Shown: positions 44,610-54,506, counted from the stretch's first letter. The stretch: DNA of 64,000 nucleotides from Daejeonella oryzae DSM 19973 (GCF_000422945.1 NZ_AUHA01000003.1:310001-374000), one strand, 5' to 3'. The notes: generated by a model not told the origin, from the sequence alone. Translations and numbers: made by a program.

Positions 44610-44999
44610 ATGGCCACAAATATTGCACAGTATTATTCAGAGGAAATGGTTGATTGGAATGATGCAATAACTTTTTATGAAGAGGAAATTGACGATCTTC
44701 AAAATAAGCTGCTTGATGTAATCAGGCGCAATAGTATAGTTGATATAGCGAAGAAAGTAGGAGATCACCAGATTTTACTAAATCAGGTGGCCGAAAGATT
44801 CCGAAAGTTACAATACCGAATTGAGCAGCAGGAATCTGAATTAAAAATAGACAGCAGCCTGGTGGATAATATTCTTATAAACAATACTATAGAAACTACC
44901 CAGGCTGAATTGCGGCGTGAGATGTATACCATTGAAAAGGAATACATTGATGTGAAATTTGACTGCTATCATTTTTTATCAGAGACCTTGAAGAAATAA
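44610..44999 (+). CDS. Hypothetical coiled-coil protein
   Basis: A 129-residue, almost wholly helical protein with heptad-like patterns (WNDAITFYEEEIDDLQNKLLDVI, AERFRKLQYRIEQQESELK, ELRREMYTIEKEY). No signal, no membrane segment, no family recognised. It ends 8 bp before the acetyl-CoA synthetase gene and so probably belongs to the same operon. Confidence 0.65.
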   Translation: MATNIAQYYSEEMVDWNDAITFYEEEIDDLQNKLLDVIRRNSIVDIAKKVGDHQILLNQVAERFRKLQYRIEQQESELKIDSSLVDNILINNTIETTQAELRREMYTIEKEYIDVKFDCYHFLSETLKK

Positions 45000-45007
45000 A
45001 ATGAATT

Positions 45008-46753
45008 ATGAAAAAGTCATTAGAAATAGGTACATCATCTGTTACGCCTAATTTGAGTGATTATGAATTTTTAAAGAATTCTTTTAATTGGGATCGTGAA
45101 TGGCAGTTAATGAATGGTCATGCTGAAAAAACAGGCTGCAATATTGCCTATCAAGCTATTGAACGCCATGCCAATGGGGAAATTAAAGACCAGGTAGCAA
45201 TTCGCTGTATACAGAAAGATAAAACTTCAAAGGATTTTAGTTACCTGGAACTTCAAAACCTGAGTTCCAGATTTGCAAATGTGTTAATCAATCTCGGAAT
45301 TAAAAAAGGCGAAAGGGTGTTTTCTTTGACAGGTCGAATTCCTGAATTATATATTTCTGCATTAGGAACTTTAAAAACAACAGCAGTATTTTGCCCGCTC
45401 TATTCCGTGTTTGGTCCTGAACCCATATTTCAGCGTTTATTTAAAGGAGATGCTAAGGTGCTGATTACAACAAAAATTTTGTTCGAGAAAAAAGTAAAAG
45501 AACTCCTTGCCAGGCTTCCATCTATTCAATTCATTTTATTAACAGACGAAAATAGGGATTTAGATAACAAAGTATTGTCACTTACCCGACTCATGCAAGC
45601 AGCTGATGATACATTTGTCATTCCACCTACACGGAGGGAAGATCCTGCGTTACTTCATTTTACCAGTGGTACAACGGGTATGCCCAAAGGGGCATTACAC
45701 GTGCACGGTGCCGCATTAATGCATTATATTACCGGAAAGTATGTTTTAGATTTACATCAGGGAGATATATTCTGGTGTACGGCCGATCCCGGCTGGGTAA
45801 CAGGTACTTCTTACGGAATTTTAGCTCCGCTAATAAATGGAGTTACCAATATTGTAGATGAAGAAGAATTTGATGCCTTAAGGTGGTATTCAATTCTTGA
45901 AGAACAGAAAGTTACTGTTTGGTACACTGCCCCTACAGCTATCCGCAGATTAATGCGGATTGACTTTCAACCTACAGAAAAGTATAATCTTGAGCACTTG
46001 CGCTTAATCTGCAGCGTTGGTGAACCTTTGCATGCTGATGCTGTATTATGGGGACAAAAAACCTTTGGATTTCCTATTCTGGATAACTGGTGGCAAACAG
46101 AAACCGGGGGAATTATGATTGCTAATTATCCATCCATGAAAGTGAAACCCGGAAGTATGGGAAAACCTTTGCCTGGAGTGGAAGCTGCAATTGCTGAAAT
46201 TACTGAGCATGATATCAGGTTGATAACCGAGCCTGGACAACAAGGGCATCTGGTTCTAAAAAAAGGCTGGCCTTCCATGTTTTGTGGATACCTGCATGAT
46301 GAGGAACGCTATAAAAAATGCTTTCGTGATAACTGGTACTTAAGCGGTGATTTAGCCCGCAAAGATGAAGATGGTTACTTCTGGTTTGTGGGAAGAGCAG
46401 ATGATATCATAAAAACTTCGGGACACATGGTTGGACCTTTTGAGGTCGAAAGTGTATTAATGTCACATCCGGCAGTAGCCGAAGCGGCTGTAATTGGCAA
46501 ACCTGATTCCATGATTGGAGAACTGGTTAAAGCATTTGTGGTTTTGAAAACCGGATTTCCTGCTGATGATAAACTGAAGCTCGATATTATCGGCTTTGCC
46601 AGAAAAAAATCAGGACCTGCTGTTGCTCCCAAACAACTCGACTTTGTGACCGAATTACCCAAAACTAAAAGCGGGAAAATTTTGCGCAGATTGCTAAAAG
46701 CAAGAGAATTGGGATTGCCGGAAGGAGATTTATCCACGTTGGAACAAACATGA
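45008..46753 (+). CDS. acsA: Acetyl-CoA synthetase (AMP-forming acetate-CoA ligase)
   Basis: A 581-residue enzyme making acetyl-CoA from acetate, ATP and CoA. It has the shorter AcsA layout known in Bacillus. ANL-family motifs seen are LLHFTSGTTGMPKGALHVHG (A3), WCTADPGWVTGTSYG, DNWWQTETGG (A5), SGDLARKDEDGYFWFVGR (A7) and PKTKSGKILRRLL with the adenylation Lys (A10). Its last 4 bases overlap the start of the E1 alpha gene (ATGA), tying acetate activation to the PDH-type complex. Confidence 0.94.
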   Translation: MKKSLEIGTSSVTPNLSDYEFLKNSFNWDREWQLMNGHAEKTGCNIAYQAIERHANGEIKDQVAIRCIQKDKTSKDFSYLELQNLSSRFANVLINLGIKKGERVFSLTGRIPELYISALGTLKTTAVFCPLYSVFGPEPIFQRLFKGDAKVLITTKILFEKKVKELLARLPSIQFILLTDENRDLDNKVLSLTRLMQAADDTFVIPPTRREDPALLHFTSGTTGMPKGALHVHGAALMHYITGKYVLDLHQGDIFWCTADPGWVTGTSYGILAPLINGVTNIVDEEEFDALRWYSILEEQKVTVWYTAPTAIRRLMRIDFQPTEKYNLEHLRLICSVGEPLHADAVLWGQKTFGFPILDNWWQTETGGIMIANYPSMKVKPGSMGKPLPGVEAAIAEITEHDIRLITEPGQQGHLVLKKGWPSMFCGYLHDEERYKKCFRDNWYLSGDLARKDEDGYFWFVGRADDIIKTSGHMVGPFEVESVLMSHPAVAEAAVIGKPDSMIGELVKAFVVLKTGFPADDKLKLDIIGFARKKSGPAVAPKQLDFVTELPKTKSGKILRRLLKARELGLPEGDLSTLEQT

Positions 46754-47760
46754 TTGTGATGGATCAGGAAACTGAAATACAAATTTTAACGGCATCTGAC
46801 CGTGATCGCGGGCTTCAGCTTCTTTATCAGATGAAACTGATCAGAAGGTTTGAGGAAAAGAGCGCAGAGTTGTACAGCAAAGAAAAAATACGTGGCTTTC
46901 TGCATTTGTATGTAGGAGAAGAAGCCGTAGCGGTTGGTGTAATTCAGAATTTGACTGCCGATGATAATTTGCTTAGTACTTACCGTGAACACGGTCATGC
47001 ACTTGCTCGTGGTATTAATCCCGGATCTATTATGGCAGAAATGTACGGCAAAGTGCAGGGTTGCAGTCGTGGCCGGGGCGGATCTATGCATTTATTTGAT
47101 GCCGCAACAAAATTTTATGGCGGAAATGCAATTGTTGCGGGTCATTTAGCAATGGCTGTTGGTATGGCTCTGGCATCCAAAAAACAAAAGAAAAATAATA
47201 TTACCTGTTGTTTTTTTGGGGAAGGAGCTGCCGCAGAAGGAGAATTTCATGAAGCAATGAATCTTGCTGCATTGTGGAGTGTGCCGGTATTATTTGTTTG
47301 CGAAAATAATCTGTATGCGATGGGTACCGCTATCCGCTATTCACATTCGGTAGTTGAAATAGAAAAAAAAGGTCCTGCTTATGGAATCGAAACCGAAGCA
47401 GTTGATGGAATGAATGTCTTATCGGTTCAAAAAGCTGCAAAATTAGCAATTGAAAAAGTGAGAACCGCCGGCAAACCTTTTCTGTTGGTTTGCAATACTT
47501 ACCGTTTTAGGGCTCATTCCATGTTTGACGCAGAACTTTATCGTGATAAAAGTGAAGTGGAAGAATGGAAAAAAAAGGATCCGATTTCCCAGCTTCAAAA
47601 TCTGATGTCCAACCAGGATATTATTTCATTGAAAGATATAGACGAAATAAATGAAAAAATAGAATCAGAGGTACTAAAAGCTGTTGAGTTTGCGGAAAAA
47701 GGAACCTGGGAGCCTGTAGAAGATCTAAAAAAATTTGTTTACAGTGAAGCAAGAATCTGA
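46750..47760 (+). CDS. pdhA: Pyruvate dehydrogenase E1 component alpha subunit
   Basis: A 336-residue thiamine-diphosphate enzyme subunit: MKLIRRFEEKSAELYSKEKIRGF, STYREHGHALARGI, GRGGSMHLFD, the TPP motif GEGAAAEGEFHEAMN with Glu in place of the usual Asp of GDG and the closing VCENN, and FRAHSMFDAELYRD, the last being typical of PDH rather than branched-chain E1. It decarboxylates pyruvate together with the beta subunit encoded downstream. A DUF5655 gene is inserted between the two subunit genes. Confidence 0.93.
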   Translation: MIVMDQETEIQILTASDRDRGLQLLYQMKLIRRFEEKSAELYSKEKIRGFLHLYVGEEAVAVGVIQNLTADDNLLSTYREHGHALARGINPGSIMAEMYGKVQGCSRGRGGSMHLFDAATKFYGGNAIVAGHLAMAVGMALASKKQKKNNITCCFFGEGAAAEGEFHEAMNLAALWSVPVLFVCENNLYAMGTAIRYSHSVVEIEKKGPAYGIETEAVDGMNVLSVQKAAKLAIEKVRTAGKPFLLVCNTYRFRAHSMFDAELYRDKSEVEEWKKKDPISQLQNLMSNQDIISLKDIDEINEKIESEVLKAVEFAEKGTWEPVEDLKKFVYSEARI

Positions 47761-48181
47761 AAAATTATGGAGATGTCCTAAATTTAGCCGCCAGTTCCAC
47801 CGAAATGGACAAACCAATTCTTGTAGGATTTTCGCACTAGAACAACATTTTCATAATAAGCCTACGGGCAAAATATTATTTGAAGAATTTAAAAGTGCAG
47901 TAAATAAGAGTTTGGTTTCTTTTAAAATAGAATCGCTCAAATGTTGCATTCACTTAGTTAATGTGAACACATTTGCGGCTGTCAAAGTTTTTCGGAATAA
48001 AATCAGAGTTGACTTTAGTTTAAGCCGTCTAATTGAAAATAAACGAATTAAAAAGTCTATTCAGATGTCTGCTCACCGCTATCTCTATCATGTGGATATT
48101 TTTGAAGCAGAGGAAATTGATAAAGAGCTGATGGGTTGGATAGGGGAAGCCTATTCTAAATTTAATTTAAAAGCAGGATAG
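47744..48181 (+). CDS. DUF5655 domain protein
   Basis: About 145 residues, starting at a GTG (47744) that overlaps pdhA by 17 bp and gives the family-like beginning VKQESEKLWRCPKF. A TTG 9 bp earlier is possible. The family core is clear: EQHFHNKPTGKILFEEFKS, SFKIESLKCCIHLVNVNTFAA, KIRVDFSLSRLIENKRIK and QMSAHRYLYHVDIF. The N-terminal zinc-finger-like CPKCGR of relatives is reduced to CPKFSR. The function is unknown. Such proteins are often found alone, so its position between PDH subunit genes is odd. Confidence 0.82.
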   Translation: MKQESEKLWRCPKFSRQFHRNGQTNSCRIFALEQHFHNKPTGKILFEEFKSAVNKSLVSFKIESLKCCIHLVNVNTFAAVKVFRNKIRVDFSLSRLIENKRIKKSIQMSAHRYLYHVDIFEAEEIDKELMGWIGEAYSKFNLKAG

Positions 48182-48225
48182 GCATTCTGTACAAATATAT
48201 AAGTTCAGTTTAAAAAGTAAAATTC

Positions 48226-49221
48226 ATGAATACTGGCAATTTCATAAAAATTACCTATCGGGAAGCAATTAAACAAGGTATTCGCGAGGCTCTGCAAAAA
48301 GATGAAAATATTTTTCTAATGGGGGAGGATGTAGGTCATTATGGCGGAGCCTTTGCAGTAAGTAAAGGACTTTTGCAGGAGTTTGGTTCCGAAAGAATTA
48401 TGGATGTGCCCTTATCTGAATCCGGATTTGTGGGAGCCGGGATAGGTGCCGCTTTAAGTGGTATGCGGCCAATTGTGGAAATTATGACTGTAAATTTTAG
48501 TTTGCTGGCAATGGATCAGATTGCAAATAATGCGGCTACATTATTACACATGTCCGGGGGGCAATTCAATGTGCCTCTTGTAATACGAATGGGCTGTGGT
48601 ATCGGTCGGCAATTGGCAGCGCAGCATTCTCATAGTTGGGAGCCCTTATTTGCACATATTGCCGGTTTAAAAGTTTTAGCTGCCGGAACGCATGAAGACG
48701 CAAGAGGAATGTTATTAACCGCTCTGGATGATCCCGATCCGGTAATTATTTTTGAATACACTTTTTTGTTGAACAAAGAAGCCGAAATACCAACGACTGC
48801 AGGAGCCGTAGATATTACAAAGGCAAAAGTACTTCGGCAGGGAACTGATATTTCTATTATATCTTATGGCGCTTGTATTCACAAAGCATTGGATGCAGCA
48901 AAGGAGCTTGCGACTGCGGGGATTAATGCAGAAGTAATTGACCTGCGGATATTACGACCAATTGATGATAGCACCATATTAACATCTGTTAAAAAAACAA
49001 ATAAAGTATTGCTTGTTGAAGATGCCTGGGCTTCTCTAAATGTATCCTCAGAAATTAGTGCAAGAATTATGGAGAATGCTTTTTACGAGTTGGATTTACC
49101 CGTTCAAAGACTCAGTGGAGTAGAGGTTCCTATTCCATATCCTAAACATTTGGAAGATGCAGCTCTTCCTCAAACATCAGATATTATTAACCAGGTAAAA
49201 AAAATGCTTCAATATGGTTGA
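48226..49221 (+). CDS. pdhB: Pyruvate dehydrogenase E1 component beta subunit
   Basis: A 331-residue transketolase-like subunit: [78 protein letters not shown], and the C-terminal [17 protein letters not shown] ... [11 protein letters not shown]. It pairs with PdhA. The last 8 bases overlap the E2 gene. Confidence 0.94.
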   Translation: MNTGNFIKITYREAIKQGIREALQKDENIFLMGEDVGHYGGAFAVSKGLLQEFGSERIMDVPLSESGFVGAGIGAALSGMRPIVEIMTVNFSLLAMDQIANNAATLLHMSGGQFNVPLVIRMGCGIGRQLAAQHSHSWEPLFAHIAGLKVLAAGTHEDARGMLLTALDDPDPVIIFEYTFLLNKEAEIPTTAGAVDITKAKVLRQGTDISIISYGACIHKALDAAKELATAGINAEVIDLRILRPIDDSTILTSVKKTNKVLLVEDAWASLNVSSEISARIMENAFYELDLPVQRLSGVEVPIPYPKHLEDAALPQTSDIINQVKKMLQYG

Positions 49222-50437
49222 ATTTAAAATGCCCAGTCTTGGGGCCGACATGGAGGATGGCACTTTGGTTGAATGGCTGGTGAAGCCTGGAGACATTGTT
49301 AAGAGAGGTGATATTATTGCGATGGTGGATACCCAAAAAGGCTTAATTGACATTGAAGTATTTGATGAAGGAACAATCGCAGAATTGCTGATTAAGGAGA
49401 ATGAAAAAGTACCGGTGGGAACAGTTATGGCATTAATTGCAGGATCTAATGAAGTGATTCATCATTTGGAAAAGCCCGTTATGGAGCAAGTTTCTGAGAC
49501 AACCACTCCTAAAGAAGTTGTTAAAGCTGTTGGAATACCTGAAACCCCCGAACCAAAACACAGGATAAAAGCCTCGCCCCTTGCAAGGAAAATTGCAGCG
49601 GATAAAGGAATCGATTTGACCAGGATTATAGGCTCTGGTGAAGGCGGTGCCATCAGTAAAGAAGACGTAGAGAAAGCCATTATTGAACAAATGGCCCCGC
49701 TTGCTGGAGCGAATATTGTGTCGGATCAGCTTCCTGATCAGAAAGCTGAATCCATAGAAATCAAGAAAGGGGCATCCACAGAAAGTATTCGTATGGCCGT
49801 AGCTGCTGCCATGAGTAAATCCAATCGTGAAATACCGCATTATTATTTGGAGACTAAAATCGACATGAGTAAGGCATTAGCATGGCTGATGGATGCAAAT
49901 AAAAAACGCACATTAAAGCAACGTTTACTGCCCGTAGTTTTAATTTTAAAAGCCATTTCAAAAGCTCTTGTCGAATTTCCGGATCTCAATAGTTATTGGG
50001 CAGACGGTTTACAACATAAAGAAGCAATTAATATTGGTTTTGTGATTTCCTTGAGGACGGGTGGCTTGATGATTCCGGCTATCCATAATGTCAATAATCT
50101 TTCGATTGATGAAATCATGAATAGTCTGAATGATATTATACCCCGAGCAAGGGCAATGAAATTGAGAAGCTCTGAATTGAGCGAATCTACTTTTACAGTT
50201 ACGAGTCTTGGGGAGAAAAATGCTGAAACTGTTTACGGTGTTATTTATCCTCCACAGGTAGCCATTGCCGGTATTGGTAGTATTACAGAACAAGCCTGGG
50301 CAGAAAATGGAATGCTGGCGGTTAGGCCTGTGCTTAATATAACATTGTCAGCAGATCATCGTGCAACTGACGGTGCAACCGGAAGCCGCTTTTTAATGGC
50401 CGTAAAAAAGTATTTATTAGAACCAGAAAGTTTATGA
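49214..50437 (+). CDS. pdhC: Dihydrolipoamide acetyltransferase (PDH E2)
   Basis: A 407-residue E2 with one lipoyl domain ([20 protein letters not shown]; lipoyl Lys in [13 protein letters not shown]). Next come a peripheral-subunit-binding domain ([35 protein letters not shown]) and a catalytic core ending in [17 protein letters not shown] with the active His. It transfers acetyl from lipoate to CoA. No E3 gene is nearby, so dihydrolipoamide dehydrogenase must come from elsewhere. The acyl carrier protein gene overlaps its last 4 bases. Confidence 0.94.
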   Translation: MVEFKMPSLGADMEDGTLVEWLVKPGDIVKRGDIIAMVDTQKGLIDIEVFDEGTIAELLIKENEKVPVGTVMALIAGSNEVIHHLEKPVMEQVSETTTPKEVVKAVGIPETPEPKHRIKASPLARKIAADKGIDLTRIIGSGEGGAISKEDVEKAIIEQMAPLAGANIVSDQLPDQKAESIEIKKGASTESIRMAVAAAMSKSNREIPHYYLETKIDMSKALAWLMDANKKRTLKQRLLPVVLILKAISKALVEFPDLNSYWADGLQHKEAINIGFVISLRTGGLMIPAIHNVNNLSIDEIMNSLNDIIPRARAMKLRSSELSESTFTVTSLGEKNAETVYGVIYPPQVAIAGIGSITEQAWAENGMLAVRPVLNITLSADHRATDGATGSRFLMAVKKYLLEPESL

Positions 50438-50682
50438 CAGAACTCGAAATCAAGCAAATCATTTTTAAATTATTAAAACAGATTGCTCCCGACTCGGAAC
50501 CGGAAAGCCTTATGCCTGATGATCTGATCAGGCAGAAATTAGAAATTGATTCCTATGATGCTTTACAGTTTGTGATTGCGCTGGACGAGCATTTCGGTAT
50601 TCAAACTCCGGAAGAAGATTATGGCAAAATTGAAACGCTAAAAAATCTGACCACTTATATCCAGGATAAACAATTTAAATAA
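50434..50682 (+). CDS. Acyl carrier protein
   Basis: An 82-residue acidic helical protein with the phosphopantetheine Ser in KLEIDSYDALQFVIALDEHFGIQ (DSY instead of the common DSL). It starts inside the E2 stop (ATGA overlap), so it is part of the acs-pdh operon. This suggests acetyl or another acyl group is handed to a carrier protein. It is not the fatty-acid AcpP by context. Confidence 0.85.
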   Translation: MTELEIKQIIFKLLKQIAPDSEPESLMPDDLIRQKLEIDSYDALQFVIALDEHFGIQTPEEDYGKIETLKNLTTYIQDKQFK

Positions 50683-50723
50683 ACAATCATAACTTAAATT
50701 GCAAATTCAAAGCACTTTCCCAA

Positions 50724-51212
50724 ATGAAACAAAAAAGCGCCGGTATTCTGTTATATCGTTTCCAAAATAATGTGTTGGAAGTATTGCTGGTCCATCCGGG
50801 CGGACCATTCTGGGAAAAAAAGGATGCCGGAGCCTGGTCTATTCCGAAAGGTTTATTCGAAAATCATGAAGATCCGCTTAAAGCGGCAATAAGGGAAATG
50901 GAAGAAGAAACAGGTTTGCAGATATCAGGAGATTTTATAGAATTAAATCCTGTAAAGCAAAGAAGCGGAAAAATAGTGTATGCCTGGGCCATAGCCGGTA
51001 ATTGCAATGTTGATGAAATTAAAAGCAATTCGTTTGAATTAGAATGGCCGCCAAAAAGCGGTGTCAAAAAATCATTCCCCGAAATTGACAAAGCAGCCTG
51101 GTTTAATATGGATGAAGCAAAAAACAAAATTCTTCAGGCTCAGATCCCATTGATTAAGGAGCTGGAATCAAAAACGCCCGGATTACTTTCTGTAGGTAAG
51201 CAGATTTCATAA
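50724..51212 (+). CDS. Nudix hydrolase
   Basis: A 162-residue protein with a complete Nudix box: GLFENHEDPLKAAIREMEEETG, i.e. G-x5-E-x7-REME-EETG. The preceding VHPGGPFWEKKDAGAWSIPKG is typical of the DR1025/diadenosine-polyphosphate-like branch. It hydrolyses a nucleoside-diphosphate-linked compound; the substrate is unknown. It lies 41 bp after the ACP gene on the same strand. Confidence 0.92.
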   Translation: MKQKSAGILLYRFQNNVLEVLLVHPGGPFWEKKDAGAWSIPKGLFENHEDPLKAAIREMEEETGLQISGDFIELNPVKQRSGKIVYAWAIAGNCNVDEIKSNSFELEWPPKSGVKKSFPEIDKAAWFNMDEAKNKILQAQIPLIKELESKTPGLLSVGKQIS

Positions 51213-51237
51213 CCTGGTTTGTTCCTATATTTAGAAA

Positions 51238-51627
51238 ATGTGGTATGAATTTCTTAATATATTTTTCTTTGTTTTTCATACCGTGTTTACAGTCTTCAAT
51301 ATTTTTGGCTGGATTTTCCCAAAGACAAGAAAAGTTCATCTAGCAGCCATTATTCTAACTGCATTCTCGTGGTTTGTATTAGGTATATGGTATGGCTGGG
51401 GCTATTGTTTTTGTACAGAATGGCATTGGATTGTCAGAGAAAAATTGGGTTTTGAGGATAGTTCCAATTCTTATATTCATTTCCTGATACTTAAAACAAC
51501 GTCACTAAATCTGAAGGAAGATATAGTTGATACTATTACCCTTCTTATGTTTTTGTTAAGCTTTATATTGAGTGTTTGGGTAAATTTTAAAAATTACATT
51601 TTAAAAATCATACACAAATATCTTTAA
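51238..51627 (+). CDS. DUF2784 family membrane protein
   Basis: A 129-residue protein with about three transmembrane helices (residues 5-25, 33-55, 95-118). The conserved FNIFGWIFPKTRKVHLAAI and WYGWGYCFCTEWHW followed by RE...G are hallmarks of DUF2784. The function is unknown; the conserved Trp/Cys/His cluster hints at a cofactor or metal site. It lies 25 bp downstream of the Nudix gene. Confidence 0.8.
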   Translation: MWYEFLNIFFFVFHTVFTVFNIFGWIFPKTRKVHLAAIILTAFSWFVLGIWYGWGYCFCTEWHWIVREKLGFEDSSNSYIHFLILKTTSLNLKEDIVDTITLLMFLLSFILSVWVNFKNYILKIIHKYL

Positions 51628-51642
51628 TATCATCTTCCAAAC

Positions 51643-51654
51643 TGATGATAATCA
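51643..51654. promoter_or_regulatory. FNR-box-like dyad upstream of the SDR/ADH genes
   Basis: TGAT-GATA-ATCA, identical to the uspA site including the spacer, 113 bp before the SDR start. A looser TGACCGTAGCAATCA follows at about 51697 with wrong spacing. Confidence 0.58.
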
Positions 51655-51767
51655 TTAGTGAAGATACCAAATCATGTTATTTTTAATCATGAAATGACCG
51701 TAGCAATCAGCTTTAAACTCCTTCCAAAATAATTTTTAACATATCAGAAAACTAAATACAGATTCAG

Positions 51768-52529
51768 ATGGAAAAGATATTTGACGGGAAAGTCGCGATT
51801 GTTACAGGCGGCAGTTTTGGTATAGGCCGGGCTGCTGCACTAGCTTTTGCAGATCGGGGCGCAAAAGTAGTTGTTGCCGATTGGCTTGAGAATCAGGAAG
51901 ACAATGTAAATGACCTGATTAAAAGTTCAGGCGGTGAAGCCATATTTGTTAAATGTGATGTTTCTAATTCTGATGATGTTCAGAACATGATTGATAAAAC
52001 TATCTCCACTTTCGGCAGGATAGATTATGCATTTAATAATGCAGGTGTTGAAGGGCATAATGCAATAACACATGCGTGTTCAGAAGAGAACTGGGACAAG
52101 ACAATTAGCGTTAATTTAAAAGGAGTGTGGTTGTGTATGAAGTTTGAAATTCCGCATATGCTCAATAATAAAAAAGGAGTAATTATTAACTGTGCATCTA
52201 TAGCCGGCTTAAATGGATTTGCAGGTTTGCCGGCTTATACCGTTTCCAAGCATGGAGTTGTAGGTTTAACAAAAACTGCTGCTCTTGAGTATGCAAAACT
52301 AGGTATCAGGGTAAATGCAATTTGCCCGGGGGTTATCCATACCGCTATGATTGACCGGGTTACCGGTAAAGATAAAGAAGTGGAGAAAAAATATATACAA
52401 ATGGAACCCATTGGCAGAATGGGAAATCCGGAAGAAGTAGCAGAAGCCGTTGTATGGCTATGCTCTGAGGCTGCATCATTTATTACAGGCATTGCCATGC
52501 CGGTTGATGGTGCTTATTCTGCTGTATAA
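51768..52529 (+). CDS. Short-chain dehydrogenase/reductase
   Basis: A 253-residue classical SDR: VAIVTGGSFGIGRAAALAFA (TGxxxGIG), the Asp-containing VVADW that points to NAD preference, NNAGVEG, the catalytic Ser in INCASIAG and YTVSK with Tyr and Lys, ending in AMPVDGAYSAV. The substrate could be a sugar or secondary alcohol. Its stop shares one base with the start of the zinc alcohol dehydrogenase gene, so both are translated together. Confidence 0.92.
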   Translation: MEKIFDGKVAIVTGGSFGIGRAAALAFADRGAKVVVADWLENQEDNVNDLIKSSGGEAIFVKCDVSNSDDVQNMIDKTISTFGRIDYAFNNAGVEGHNAITHACSEENWDKTISVNLKGVWLCMKFEIPHMLNNKKGVIINCASIAGLNGFAGLPAYTVSKHGVVGLTKTAALEYAKLGIRVNAICPGVIHTAMIDRVTGKDKEVEKKYIQMEPIGRMGNPEEVAEAVVWLCSEAASFITGIAMPVDGAYSAV

Positions 52530-53542
52530 TGGCAACGCAGCTGCCAGCCTTTATGAAAGCAATGGTTTTAGAGATAACCAATACTCCTCTTGTCCTTAAA
52601 TTAGTTCCGGTGCCAGTGCCTTTGCCCGAGCAGGTTTTGATCAAGGTTATTGCCTGTGGTCTCTGCAGAACAGATCTTCATATTGTAGATGAAGATCTTA
52701 AACATCCTAAATTACCACTTATTCCCGGACATGAAATTATTGGAATTATTGTGAGGATTGGCGAAAGGGTGAAAAATGTGCAGAATGGAGATTATGTGGG
52801 CGTATCTTGGCTTGGTTACACGTGTGGTAAATGTAAGTATTGCTTAAGAGGAAATGAAAACCTATGTTCTAATGCGGAATTTACAGGCTACACAATTGAT
52901 GGGGGTTATGCTGAATATACTCTTGCAAATGAGCAATATTGTTTTAAACTTACTGAGAAATATGGAAACTCTTCCGCAGCACCTTTGTTATGTGCCGGCC
53001 TTATTGGTTTTCGCTCTTACAACATGATTAATAAAAAAGCAGTTAATATAGGTATTTATGGATTTGGTGCTGCCGCCCATATCATCATTCAAATTGCAAA
53101 TTATCTTGGCAAACATATATTTGTATTTACTAAGCCTGGAGATATAAATGCACAACAATTTGCCGCAAACCTAGGCGCCTTCTGGACGGGCGATTCCTCG
53201 CAATCTCCTCCAGAAAAGTTAGATGCAGCCATTATTTTTGCTCCTGAGGGAAGTTTGATACCTAAAGCCCTGAAGGATACTGATAAGGCCGGGATGGTTA
53301 TTTGCGGGGGAATTTACATGACAGATATTCCGTCTTTTACATATGATATTTTATGGGAGGAACGCAGCATCCATTCCGTAGCCAATTTAACAAGAAAAGA
53401 TGGGGATGATTTTTTTAAAATTTTAACAAAAATTTCTCTGACTACTCGAATTATATCGTATAAACTTTCAGATGCAAATCAAGCTTTAAACGATTTAAGA
53501 AACGGCAATATACAAGGGGCAGCAGTGCTTTCAATTCATTGA
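52529..53542 (+). CDS. Zinc-dependent alcohol dehydrogenase
   Basis: A 337-residue MDR enzyme. An alternative ATG at 52553 would remove eight residues. The catalytic zinc ligands are Cys in ACGLCRTDLH and His-Glu in IPGHEIIG. The structural zinc site is CGKCKYCLRGNENLC. The Rossmann fold is IGIYGFGAAAHIII. Relatives (AdhA-like) oxidise or reduce short alcohols and aldehydes and are often anaerobically induced, which suits the FNR-like dyad upstream of its SDR partner gene. Confidence 0.93.
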   Translation: MATQLPAFMKAMVLEITNTPLVLKLVPVPVPLPEQVLIKVIACGLCRTDLHIVDEDLKHPKLPLIPGHEIIGIIVRIGERVKNVQNGDYVGVSWLGYTCGKCKYCLRGNENLCSNAEFTGYTIDGGYAEYTLANEQYCFKLTEKYGNSSAAPLLCAGLIGFRSYNMINKKAVNIGIYGFGAAAHIIIQIANYLGKHIFVFTKPGDINAQQFAANLGAFWTGDSSQSPPEKLDAAIIFAPEGSLIPKALKDTDKAGMVICGGIYMTDIPSFTYDILWEERSIHSVANLTRKDGDDFFKILTKISLTTRIISYKLSDANQALNDLRNGNIQGAAVLSIH

Positions 53543-53666
53543 CATTAAATATTTAAATGATCTCTAAGATTAGCTTTTGTAGTTTTTAAAATCTAAGGTT
53601 TATAATTCCAGTTTGTAAAATGTTTGAATTTTCCGGTTTACCATCATAGTGTATATATAAAAAAAT

Positions 53667-53700
53667 AAAGAAGCTGCATCCAAGTTGAAGCAGCTTCTTT
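53667..53700. terminator. Terminator between the convergent ADH and BON genes
   Basis: A perfect 11-bp stem AAAGAAGCTGC / GCAGCTTCTTT with a 12-base loop. On the minus strand it runs into ATTTTTTTATAT, so it ends the BON gene; it can also serve the plus strand. Confidence 0.8.
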
Positions 53701-53724
53701 AAAATTAAAAATAGCAGACAGCAA

Positions 53725-54393
53725 TTAAAATGCGTATTCAGGCATTTCGATTTCTAAATGACTATCAACACTCAAAACACCCGGTGCTGCCCATGCGGCA
53801 TCTTCTGCATCCTCTTTTTCGGTGAAGGAACGAACTTTGCCCCGAAGAATGACTTTGTTTCCCAATACTTCCGCAGTGATTTTACTGGAATCAATAGTGG
53901 CACTCCTATGAAAGGCAGCGCTTATTTTTTGCTCAATATCTTTTGGAGAAACCTTTGGCTTTATGCTGATCAAGTTAATTACAGAGCGTACACCGTTTAA
54001 ATTTTCGATAGCAGTTTTTGCCTTATTGCGTTGAAACTCCCATTCAACTTCACCTTCAAGTTTTACGATGCCGTTTTCAACTTTAATTTTTATTTTCTCA
54101 TCCTGAACGGCCGTGTGCCATTTTAAAGCATTTAATACAGCTTCGGCAATTTCTGTGTCAGATTTATGATATGCCGGTGATATACCAATTTGTATGTCCT
54201 CAGCTATAGCTTTAACGCCCGCAATTTTTTTGGCGGCATTTTCTGCTGCAAGTTTTTTAGAATACGTATCAACTTGCCCTGATAGAGTTACGATTCCGTT
54301 TTTAACGGCTACCCCAATTTCCGAAGCATTTAAGAATGGTTCCCATTTTAATTGCTCCATTACATTCTTTTGAATTTCATTATCGCTTTTCAT
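53725..54393 (-). CDS. BON domain protein (three BON domains)
   Basis: A 222-residue protein made of three BON domains at about residues 5-70, 77-143 and 150-217, each with the VKNGIVTLSGQVDTYSKKLAAENAA-type core and a closing GVKAI / GVRSV / GVLSV turn. There is no signal peptide, so it is cytoplasmic, unlike OsmY. BON proteins are osmotic and general stress proteins thought to contact membranes. It has a promoter gap with an FNR-like dyad 95 bp upstream and is followed by a strong terminator. Confidence 0.9.
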   Translation of the reverse strand: MKSDNEIQKNVMEQLKWEPFLNASEIGVAVKNGIVTLSGQVDTYSKKLAAENAAKKIAGVKAIAEDIQIGISPAYHKSDTEIAEAVLNALKWHTAVQDEKIKIKVENGIVKLEGEVEWEFQRNKAKTAIENLNGVRSVINLISIKPKVSPKDIEQKISAAFHRSATIDSSKITAEVLGNKVILRGKVRSFTEKEDAEDAAWAAPGVLSVDSHLEIEMPEYAF

Positions 54394-54487
54394 AACAAAA
54401 AAATTAAAGGTTAATCAATGAATTTTGCTTGTATCAAAGGACAAGAAAATCAAAAGGAATTAATATGAGAGCTGTCAGAGTGTTAAT

Positions 54488-54499
54488 TGATATTCATCA
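54488..54499. promoter_or_regulatory. FNR-box-like dyad upstream of the BON gene
   Basis: TTGAT-ATTC-ATCAT, perfect core, centred 100 bp before the BON start codon and just past the end of the phosphoribosyltransferase gene. Confidence 0.6.
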
Positions 54500-54506
54500 T
54501 AAGTCA

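Noticed and set aside
47735-47737. TTG as start of the DUF5655 gene
   Set aside because: The GTG at 47744 gives the family-like N terminus (VKQESEKLW); possible but less likely.
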